This document shows, piece by piece, positions 1 through 4,857 of a stretch of 8,559 nt of DNA; positions within the stretch are counted from its first letter, which is position 1; the number at the start of each line of letters is the position of its first letter. Source of the DNA: Actinomycetes bacterium (lineage in GTDB: Bacteria; Actinomycetota; Actinomycetes; Actinomycetales; Microbacteriaceae); the NCBI GenBank assembly GCA_023421635.1, contig JAEZSU010000260.1, positions 1 through 8,559 on the forward strand, given 5' to 3'. The position numbers and the translations under genes were made by a program. The notes under the pieces were generated by a model that did not search any database, was not told the origin of the DNA, and saw nothing but the letters and a program-made list of their open reading frames with translations.

Positions 1-1507
1 CGAACGGGAGCGGTTCGCGGCCCATCCGCTGCCAGTGCTCCAGCGACTGGGTGGTGACGTCGGTGCCCGTGCGGATGAACCCGGCGTCGTCCCGGTCCAG
101 GGCGGCGAGCCACGAGGTGGCGGGGTCCGCGCCGATGAAGCAGAACAGCCCCCGGGCGGGCACGCGGCCCACGGTGTCGATCTCGACCGCTTCGAGCCGT
201 TCGCCGCCGTCGAGGCCGACGACGTTCGAGCCCGTGTGCACCTGGATGCGGGCGTCGGGGGCGATCCGGTCGATGAGATAGGAGGACATCGTCGCGGCGA
301 GGTCGTTCCGGCGGACGACGAGGTGCACCGGGCATCCCCCCGCGGCGAGGAAGATCGCCGCCTGCCCGGCGGAGTTCGCACCTCCCACGACCACGACCGG
401 CGATTCGGCGACCTGCCGCAGCTCGAGCGGCGTCGCGGCGTAGTGGATGCCGACGCGCTCGAACTCCGCCCAGCGGGCCAGCGGGAGCTGCCGGTAGTGC
501 GCGCCGGACGTGACCACGGCGGATCGCGCCTGGATGACGCTGCCGTCGGTGAGCGTGATCGCCAGGGTGTCGCCGTCCGGGCGCAGGTCGACGGCCTCGC
601 AGGGTGCGCACACCCGCACCCCGAACTTGATGGCCTGGAGCGTCGCCTGGCCGATGAGGTCGCCGCCGCTGACCCCGAACGGGAAACCGAGGAAGTTCTC
701 GATCCGCGAGGTCGCCGCCGCCTGCCCGCCGGGCGCGACCGCCTCCAGCAGCACGGCGCTCAGCCCCTCGGATGCGGCGTAGATCGCCGCGGCGAGCCCG
801 GCGGGTCCGCCGCCGATGATCGCGACGTCGACGAGTCCCTCGGCGCCCGGCTCGTAGGCGAGCCCGAGCCGCTCGGCCAGCTCGCCCGGGGTCGCCCGGA
901 GGATCGGCTCGCCCTGGATGAACGCGACCGGGAGGTCGTCGACGGCGAACTCGTGCACGGTCGAGTACACCGGGTCGCCGGGTGCGAGGGCGACGGCGGT
1001 GTGGACGAGGTCGAACCGTTCCGCGAACCGGCGCAGGTCGAGGAAGGCGCGGGACGTCCCGTCGCCGACGATCTTCAGCGTGAGCGCGGCGGCGGTGGCG
1101 CGCAGCGCGTCCCGACGCACCCACAGGGCGTGGAGGATCAGGTCCCCCAGCTCGTCGTCCTGCGCGAGCACCCGGCGAAGGCTCGTGCGGTCGAGCAGGC
1201 GCACCAGTCCGGGTCCGGTTGCCCTCGCGGAGAGGAACGCCCGCTGGCCGTTGAGGAGCCCGAGTTCGCCGACGAACCCGCGTGGCCCGACGGTTGCGAT
1301 GACCTCCTCGCCGACCCACCGCAGCGGGTCGCGGACGAGGTCGACCTCGCCCTCCTCGACGAGGACCATCGGGTAGTCCGGCTCGCCGGTGCGGAAGACG
1401 AGATCGCCCGCCGCCACGGTGCGCGGCACCGCGTGCTCGCACAGTCGTGCCCACTGCTGCTCGCTGAGCACCGGCGAGATGTCGGGGTCGGTGACGAGTT
1501 CGGCCAT
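1..1507 (-). CDS. cNMP-binding domain / thioredoxin-reductase-like FAD oxidoreductase (3' end cut by window)
   Basis: Translation from the ATG at 1507 gives about 502 residues without a stop before the window edge; homologues of this architecture are about 550 residues, so the C-terminal tail lies outside. Residues about 5-130 look like a cyclic-nucleotide-binding (Crp-type beta-barrel) domain (FRTGEPDYPMVLVEEGEVDL, then VGELGLLNGQRAFLSARA). An FAD-binding motif GGGPAG lies at 232-237 and an NAD(P)H-binding motif GGANSAG at 375-381, the thioredoxin reductase plan. At the position of the redox-active CxxC of true TrxB the protein reads YAATPLE (356-362), so it cannot use the standard dithiol; a different CAPC lies at 300-303. 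It is probably a cytoplasmic NAD(P)H-dependent flavoprotein regulated by a nucleotide or signal bound at the N-terminus; its electron acceptor is unknown. The start is supported by AAGGAG (complement of 1514-1519), 6-7 bases upstream. It is divergent from the UBP zinc-finger gene, 44 bases away. The fold is confident, the substrate is not. Confidence 0.9.
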   Translation of the reverse strand, partial: MAELVTDPDISPVLSEQQWARLCEHAVPRTVAAGDLVFRTGEPDYPMVLVEEGEVDLVRDPLRWVGEEVIATVGPRGFVGELGLLNGQRAFLSARATGPGLVRLLDRTSLRRVLAQDDELGDLILHALWVRRDALRATAAALTLKIVGDGTSRAFLDLRRFAERFDLVHTAVALAPGDPVYSTVHEFAVDDLPVAFIQGEPILRATPGELAERLGLAYEPGAEGLVDVAIIGGGPAGLAAAIYAASEGLSAVLLEAVAPGGQAAATSRIENFLGFPFGVSGGDLIGQATLQAIKFGVRVCAPCEAVDLRPDGDTLAITLTDGSVIQARSAVVTSGAHYRQLPLARWAEFERVGIHYAATPLELRQVAESPVVVVGGANSAGQAAIFLAAGGCPVHLVVRRNDLAATMSSYLIDRIAPDARIQVHTGSNVVGLDGGERLEAVEIDTVGRVPARGLFCFIGADPATSWLAALDRDDAGFIRTGTDVTTQSLEHWQRMGREPLPF

Positions 1508-1517
1508 GCGCTTCTCC

Positions 1518-1545
1518 TTGCTCCCCTTCCAGCCTGGCGTAGAGT
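1518..1545 (+). promoter_or_regulatory. Predicted leaderless promoter of the UBP zinc-finger gene
   Basis: A -35-like TTGCTC (1518-1523) is followed by a 16-base spacer and a TANNNT-type -10 box, TAGAGT (1540-1545). The A of the ATG at 1552 lies where transcription would start, 6 bases after the -10 box, and there is no convincing Shine-Dalgarno, which together suggest a leaderless mRNA. The -35 element overlaps the ribosome binding site of the divergent flavoprotein gene, so the flavoprotein promoter must lie inside the first codons of this gene. No clear box was found for it there. Confidence 0.5.
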
Positions 1546-1551
1546 GCCCGC

Positions 1552-1908
1552 ATGGTCGAGGGGATGATCGATCCGGCGGTGCCGCCGTCTGGCACCGGCT
1601 GCGCGGAGTGCGAAGACGCCGGCGGCTGGTGGGTGCATCTGCGGCGCTGCGCCGTGTGCGGACACATCGGATGCTGCGACTCGTCACTCGCCAAGCACGC
1701 CACGGCCCACTTCCACGCGACGGGCCACCGCTACATGCGCAGCTTCGAACCGGGCGAGACGTGGTTCTGGGATTACGGCGACGAGCGGGCGTTCGACGGC
1801 CCCGACCTCGCGCCGCCGGAGAGCCACCCGAGCGATCAGCCGGCACCGGGGCCGGCCGGCCGGGTCCCCGCAGACTGGCGCGAGCTGCTGGCGGCCTCGG
1901 CCGGCTGA
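1552..1908 (+). CDS. UBP-type zinc-finger domain protein
   Basis: This is a 118-residue protein. Its first two thirds match the ubiquitin-protease-type zinc finger (zf-UBP): CxxC at 17/20, CxxC at 33/36, Cys41, and His49, His53 and His59, with the typical GCCDSS, TGH and WFWDY segments (residues 40-75). The remainder (about 80-105) is proline-rich and probably disordered, ending in a short helix, ADWRELLAA. In eukaryotes this finger binds the free C-terminus of ubiquitin; bacteria lacking ubiquitin also carry stand-alone versions whose ligand is not established. I recall the domain occurring next to, or fused to, cNMP/TrxR-like flavoproteins in actinobacteria, which fits the divergent neighbour here; that is recollection, not something checked. 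The start at 1552 is preferred because it sits 6 bases after a -10 box; an in-frame ATG at 1564 would also keep the whole finger. The gene is convergent with the RidA gene, 7 bases between stops. Confidence 0.85.
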   Translation: MVEGMIDPAVPPSGTGCAECEDAGGWWVHLRRCAVCGHIGCCDSSLAKHATAHFHATGHRYMRSFEPGETWFWDYGDERAFDGPDLAPPESHPSDQPAPGPAGRVPADWRELLAASAG

Positions 1909-1915
1909 CGGTCGC

Positions 1916-2278
1916 TCAGAGGAGCGCGTCGACCTCGATCTCGACCTTCAGCTCGGGGGCTGCGAGCGCGGCGACCGCGAGGATCACGATCGAGGGGCGG
2001 ATGTCGCCGAAGACCTCGCCGTGCACGGCGCCCACGGCGTCGAAGTCGGCGATGTCGGCGAGGTAGACGCGGGTGCGCACGACGTCCTGCAGGGAGGCGC
2101 CCGCCTCTGCGAGGGCGGCGCCGATCCGGCGGAACACCTCGCGCGCCTGCTCGGCCGCATCCGCGCCGGGCGCGGTGGTGCCCGAGACGAACACGAAGTC
2201 GCCCTTCTTCACTGCGCGCGAGTAGCCGATGGCCTGCTCGAACGGGGAGCCGGAGGAGATGTTGGTGCGTGCGGACAT
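1916..2278 (-). CDS. RidA/YjgF/YER057c/UK114 family protein
   Basis: At 120 residues this is the usual length for the family, which forms trimers in the cytoplasm. Classical RidA hydrolyses reactive imine/enamine intermediates released by PLP enzymes. Family features are the N-terminal SGSPFEQAIGYSRAV, GDFVFVSGTTA (26-36), the helix with REVFRRIGAALAEAG (46-60), DVVRTRVYLADI (65-76), and the C-terminal ELKVEIEVDALL. The arginine that binds substrate carboxylate in E. coli RidA (Arg105) appears replaced: by alignment of the terminal strand, Ile97 or Val98 lies there, and the nearest arginine (Arg94, in FGDIRPS) is displaced. The protein therefore more likely belongs to a Rid subfamily without proven imine deaminase activity. 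GAAGG, 6 bases before the ATG, supports the start. It is divergent from the acyl-CoA dehydrogenase gene, with a 291-base gap holding several inverted repeats; no clear promoter of its own was found. Confidence 0.9.
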   Translation of the reverse strand: MSARTNISSGSPFEQAIGYSRAVKKGDFVFVSGTTAPGADAAEQAREVFRRIGAALAEAGASLQDVVRTRVYLADIADFDAVGAVHGEVFGDIRPSIVILAVAALAAPELKVEIEVDALL

Positions 2279-2333
2279 GACGTGCCTTCGGGTCAGGGAA
2301 CGGCGCGGAGCGGCGCCCGGTCCATCTTGACGG

Positions 2334-2351
2334 ATCGCCGGGCTCGGCGAT
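2334..2351. repeat. Perfect 7-bp stem, 4-base loop inverted repeat
   Basis: ATCGCCG (2334-2340) and CGGCGAT (2345-2351) are exact reverse complements around GGCT. It lies 56-73 bases upstream of the RidA start codon, where that gene's promoter or operator would be expected. There is no following T-run on either strand, so it is not a standard intrinsic terminator. Confidence 0.6.
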
Positions 2352-2361
2352 GACGCGTCGA

Positions 2362-2429
2362 ATCAGGTGATCCGGCGAGAACAGGAGGATTGCGGCACGG
2401 ATCGTCCTGTCTGCGCCGAATCGCCTGAT
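2362..2429. repeat. Long imperfect inverted repeat (29-base arms, 10-base loop)
   Basis: The arm at 2362-2390 pairs with 2401-2429 at 23 of 29 positions, around the loop TGCGGCACGG. Two of the six mismatches would be G-U wobbles in RNA. Within each arm lies a nearly self-complementary core, ATCAGGTGAT (2362-2371, a perfect half-site palindrome with a 2-base spacer) and ATCGCCTGAT (2420-2429), whose centres are 58 bases apart. It could be a transcribed stem-loop, an extragenic repeated palindrome, or a pair of operators. Confidence 0.6.
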
Positions 2430-2434
2430 CCGGA

Positions 2435-2449
2435 GCTGCCGCCGGCAGC
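2435..2449. repeat. Perfect GC-rich 7-1-7 palindrome
   Basis: GCTGCCG and CGGCAGC flank a single C at 2442. It follows the long inverted repeat by 5 bases and is itself followed by a smaller 5-2-5 palindrome (CCGGG, CA, CCCGG at 2457-2468). As RNA it would form a 6-bp stem with a 3-base loop. Confidence 0.5.
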
Positions 2450-2483
2450 GAGGCAACCGGGCACCCGGATGCTGCCGAAGTTC

Positions 2484-2506
2484 AATCGTTGAGAGTTTCA
2501 ACGATT
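2484..2506. promoter_or_regulatory. Candidate operator: perfect 9-5-9 palindrome over the -35 box
   Basis: AATCGTTGA (2484-2492) and TCAACGATT (2498-2506) are exact reverse complements separated by GAGTT. The palindrome covers the -35 box and most of the spacer of the predicted dehydrogenase promoter, the position expected for a repressor that blocks RNA polymerase. Its size and symmetry suit a dimeric TetR- or GntR-type regulator. No such regulator gene is present in the window. Confidence 0.65.
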
Positions 2507-2517
2507 CTGACTACGCT
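2489..2517 (+). promoter_or_regulatory. Predicted promoter of the acyl-CoA dehydrogenase gene
   Basis: The -35 TTGAGA (2489-2494), an ideal 17-base spacer and the -10 TACGCT (2512-2517) fit the actinobacterial housekeeping consensus. Transcription should start near 2524, giving a leader of about 46 bases before the ATG at 2570. The -35 box lies inside the 2484-2506 palindrome. Confidence 0.6.
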
Positions 2518-2569
2518 GACCCTGCTGCCGCATCGATGCCGCAGCATCCGCCCGACGAAGGGTTCACTC

Positions 2570-3733
2570 ATGACGTCAGTCGCCCTCCCCCGCACGATCT
2601 TCGACGAGTCGCACGAGGAGTTCCGTTCGGTGGTCCGTCGGTTCGTGGAACGGGAGGTTGTCCCGAACCTCGACGCGTGGAGCGCGCAGGGGCACGTCGA
2701 CCGCGACTTCTTCGGCAAGGCGGCGGCGACCGGGCTCATCGGCATCACGGCGCCGGAGGAGTTCGGCGGCGGCGGTGTCGCGGACTTCCGGTTCAACGCG
2801 ATCATCATCGAGGAGTTCGCACGGGCCGGCGCCACCGACGTCTCGATGTCGATCGACGGCGAGAACGACCTCGTCGCCCCGTACTTCATCGCCTTCGGAA
2901 CCCCGGCGCAGAACGAGCGGTGGCTCACCCCCATGATCGCCGGCGAGAAGGTCGGCGCCATCGCGCTGACCGAGCCGGGCACGGGCTCCGACCTCGCGGC
3001 GATCACGACGACCGCCCTGCCCGACGGCGACGACCTCGTCCTGAACGGGGCGAAGACCTTCATCTCGAACGGCCTGCTGGCGGACTTCTTCATCGTCGCC
3101 GTGCGCACCGACCCCGACGCCGGCCGGAAGGGCATCAGCCTGCTGATCGTGGATGCGGACACCCCCGGGTTCACCCGGACCGGCCCCCTCAAGAAGATCG
3201 GCCTGCCTGCGCAGGACACCGCGGAACTCTCCTTCGCGGACGTCCGCGTGCCGAAGGCGAACATCCTCGGCACGCCCGGCGCCGGCTTCGAGCACATGCG
3301 CCGGAACCTCGCGGTCGAGCGTCTCAGCATCGCGGTGACCTCGATGGCCCGGATGCGCGCCACGTTCGACCAGGCACTCGCCTATGCGACCGAGCGACAG
3401 GCGTTCGGGCAGCGCATCGCCGACTTCCAGGCGAACCGGTTCTACCTCGCGGAGCTGGCCACCGAGATCGAGGTGACGCAGACCTTCATCGACCGCTGCA
3501 TCCTCGACGCCTCCGGCCACGAGCTCGACGAGGTGACCGCAGCCATGGCCAAGTGGTGGGCGACCGAGCTGCACCAGCGTGTGATCCAGCGGGCACTGCA
3601 ACTGCACGGCGGGTACGGCTTCATGCGCGAGTACGGCGTCGCCCGCGACTACATGGACTCGCGCGTGGCCACCATCTTCGGCGGGACGACCGAGATCATG
3701 AAAGAGATCATCGGCCGCCGTCTCGTCCGCTGA
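2570..3733 (+). CDS. Acyl-CoA dehydrogenase, long-chain (LCAD) type
   Basis: The 387-residue flavoenzyme catalyses the first, alpha-beta dehydrogenation step of acyl-CoA beta-oxidation in the cytoplasm and passes electrons to electron-transferring flavoprotein. The N-terminal helical domain is about 10-125, the middle beta-domain about 128-235 with the FAD/substrate signature LTEPGTGSDL (133-142) and KTFISNG, and the C-terminal helical domain carries LQLHGGYGFMREY and IFGGTTEIMKEIIGR. The usual catalytic glutamate next to the GT motif is absent (Gly371, as IFGGT); instead Glu250 in VERLSIA occupies the catalytic position of LCAD and isovaleryl-CoA dehydrogenase, and the C-terminal motif closely resembles mammalian LCAD. 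True substrate length and branching cannot be read from sequence. The start at 2570 is preferred over an upstream in-frame TTG at 2489, which lies in the promoter, because GAAGGG (2557-2562) lies 7 bases before the ATG. It stands alone, convergent with the GNAT-like gene (9-base gap). Confidence 0.93.
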   Translation: MTSVALPRTIFDESHEEFRSVVRRFVEREVVPNLDAWSAQGHVDRDFFGKAAATGLIGITAPEEFGGGGVADFRFNAIIIEEFARAGATDVSMSIDGENDLVAPYFIAFGTPAQNERWLTPMIAGEKVGAIALTEPGTGSDLAAITTTALPDGDDLVLNGAKTFISNGLLADFFIVAVRTDPDAGRKGISLLIVDADTPGFTRTGPLKKIGLPAQDTAELSFADVRVPKANILGTPGAGFEHMRRNLAVERLSIAVTSMARMRATFDQALAYATERQAFGQRIADFQANRFYLAELATEIEVTQTFIDRCILDASGHELDEVTAAMAKWWATELHQRVIQRALQLHGGYGFMREYGVARDYMDSRVATIFGGTTEIMKEIIGRRLVR

Positions 3734-3742
3734 TCCCGGTTC

Positions 3743-4201
3743 TCACTCCACGCCGAAGCGCACCCGCCCGAACGGCCACACCCGCTCGAGCCATGCCGGC
3801 ACGAATGCGTCCAGGGCATCCGCGACCGGCGTGCCGACGAGCGCATCGACGGTCCACCACGACACGACGGCATCGGCGCCCGGCGCGACCGCCGGGTCGA
3901 TGTAGACGCAGCCGAGGAGCCGCTGCTCGGCCTCGTCGAACAGCGCGTAGTTGTAGGAGCTGCGAGCCGCCATCTCCTCCTCGTGGTACCGAAGATCCTC
4001 GCGGTCGGCCTCGACCGTCATCCCCGCCGGAGGCCACCCCCACGCCTCGCCGTAGGTCGCGAAGAGCCGGTCACGCGATCCCATGACCGCGATCATGTCG
4101 AGGTCGACGTCGGTGGCCCGGATCGGGCGCAGGTGATGGCGTCCGGCGTCATCGAGGTCGACCCTCGTCGGTGGGATGAAATCCTCAGGCAGCCAAGACA
4201 T
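3743..4201 (-). CDS. GNAT-like acetyltransferase family protein, degenerate cofactor loop
   Basis: This 152-residue protein has the strand/helix order of a small GNAT domain: an N-terminal LRPIRATDVDLDM (24-36), a central YNYALFDEAEQRLLGCVYIDP (83-103), then VVSWWTVD (112-119) and a C-terminal WLERVWPFGRVRFG. GNAT enzymes transfer an acyl group from acyl-CoA to an amine. The acyl-CoA pyrophosphate-binding loop, normally R/QxxGxG/A, appears here as ALVGTPV (120-126), so cofactor binding and catalysis are uncertain. It starts 28 bases downstream of the Lrp-type regulator stop and reads the same way, so the two are probably co-transcribed. No good Shine-Dalgarno precedes the ATG at 4201. The family is moderately sure and the substrate unknown. 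Confidence 0.7.
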   Translation of the reverse strand: MSWLPEDFIPPTRVDLDDAGRHHLRPIRATDVDLDMIAVMGSRDRLFATYGEAWGWPPAGMTVEADREDLRYHEEEMAARSSYNYALFDEAEQRLLGCVYIDPAVAPGADAVVSWWTVDALVGTPVADALDAFVPAWLERVWPFGRVRFGVE

Positions 4202-4229
4202 GGAGGCATCGTGGCACAGCGGGCCGGCG

Positions 4230-4724
4230 TCAGCGGCTCGCGTCGATCGGATTCGCGGCGCGGCCGGGGGCGTGGTCGAAGATGAGGCTGGTGTTGGTGG
4301 CGGCGACCTCCTCGCGCAGGCTCAGGGTGTCCGAGACCAGTTCGCGCAGCGCCGCGGCGTCGCGGACCGCGACGTGCAGCAGGAAGTCGCGATCGCCGGC
4401 GAGGAAGTAGACGTGTCTGGTCGCCGGGAGCCCTCGAAGGTACGTCTGGAACCGACGGAGCCCGCCGCGGGCGTGCGCGTGCAGCCGGATGGCGATGAGC
4501 GCTTCGAGCCCCAGGCCCAGCGCCTGCGGGTCGACCTGTGCGGTGAACCCGGTGATGACCCCGCCTGCCACGAGCGCCCTGATGCGCTTGTGACAGGTCG
4601 ACTCTGCGATCCCGACGCGCGCTGCGACCTCGCTGTTGGGCATCCGGCCGTTCTCGGCCAGCGCTGCGAGGATCGCCAGGTCGACCTCGTCGAGCGGGGT
4701 GCGGGCGGGTGAAGGATCTGCCAT
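4230..4724 (-). CDS. Lrp/AsnC family transcriptional regulator
   Basis: This 164-residue protein has the usual Lrp/AsnC length. The N-terminal AsnC-type winged helix-turn-helix runs from LDEVDLAILAALAENGR through SEVAARVGIAESTCHKRIRAL (about 11-51), and the C-terminal RAM/ligand-binding domain covers about 70-150, with the characteristic LAGDRDFLLHVAV (108-120) and ending TSLIFDHAPG. Such proteins assemble as dimers to octamers and sense amino acids. It is divergent from a DadA-like oxidoreductase gene (133 bases apart), the classical arrangement of a regulator that activates its neighbour on sensing the substrate, as BkdR and DadR do; that role here is inference. The start at 4724 is chosen because AGGAGG lies 4 bases before that ATG; an in-frame ATG at 4742 would put this Shine-Dalgarno inside the coding region. 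The GNAT-like gene follows in the same direction. Confidence 0.92.
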   Translation of the reverse strand: MADPSPARTPLDEVDLAILAALAENGRMPNSEVAARVGIAESTCHKRIRALVAGGVITGFTAQVDPQALGLGLEALIAIRLHAHARGGLRRFQTYLRGLPATRHVYFLAGDRDFLLHVAVRDAAALRELVSDTLSLREEVAATNTSLIFDHAPGRAANPIDASR

Positions 4725-4857
4725 GGCGCCTCCTGTCGGCATCCGTCAGTGAAGATCCTGCCGCAGCTCGTGCCTTTCGCGAAGTAGCTGTATTCATTCA
4801 CCGTGCGATGGCCGGAATCCACAGGATTGAGGCATCCGAATGCAGCAGGAGGGTGCG
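4725..4857. promoter_or_regulatory. Shared divergent control region, Lrp regulator / DadA-like gene
   Basis: These 133 bases contain an AT-rich island (4775-4800) in otherwise GC-rich DNA, a perfect 8-base palindrome TTCGCGAA (4776-4783), and a 5-3-5 inverted repeat AATCC-ACA-GGATT (4816-4828) just upstream of the DadA-like gene's ribosome binding site. The 8-mer GGCATCCG occurs twice (4738-4745, 4831-4838), although it belongs to a word common throughout the window. TATTCA (4791-4796) is a possible plus-strand -10 box, but no good -35 accompanies it. Lrp-type proteins favour AT-rich, weakly palindromic sites, so the island is the best guess for autoregulation. Confidence 0.45.

Larger units (their letters stand above)
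2279..2569. other. Divergent intergenic region rich in inverted repeats (RidA / acyl-CoA dehydrogenase)
   Basis: This is the longest non-coding stretch of the window (291 bases). It holds, from left to right: a perfect 7-4-7 hairpin at 2334-2351; a long imperfect inverted repeat at 2362-2429; a 7-1-7 palindrome at 2435-2449; a 5-2-5 palindrome at 2457-2468; a perfect 9-5-9 palindrome at 2484-2506; and a promoter reading toward the dehydrogenase. I see no protein-coding signal and no tRNA. Confidence 0.7.

Noticed and set aside
35..1567. Long plus-strand open frame (about 510 codons) opposite the flavoprotein gene
   Set aside because: It mirrors the flavoprotein in high-GC DNA, is dominated by Arg/Gly/Asp/Glu/Val with no domain, and runs into the zinc-finger gene. 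It is a shadow frame.
1552..1908. Evidence for a bacterial ubiquitin-like conjugation system
   Set aside because: A UBP-type zinc finger alone is not enough: no E1, E2, JAB peptidase or ubiquitin-like protein is encoded here.
2489..2569. N-terminal extension of the acyl-CoA dehydrogenase from a TTG at 2489
   Set aside because: This stretch contains the -35, -10 and leader; a good Shine-Dalgarno precedes the ATG at 2570, and the family starts there.
2482..3607. Two minus-strand open frames opposite the acyl-CoA dehydrogenase
   Set aside because: The dehydrogenase on the plus strand is unambiguous over this whole stretch; the antisense frames have shadow-type composition and no ribosome binding site.
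4725..4742. Upstream ATG at 4742 as start of the Lrp-type regulator
   Set aside because: It would place the AGGAGG motif inside the coding region; the ATG at 4724 is correctly spaced from it.
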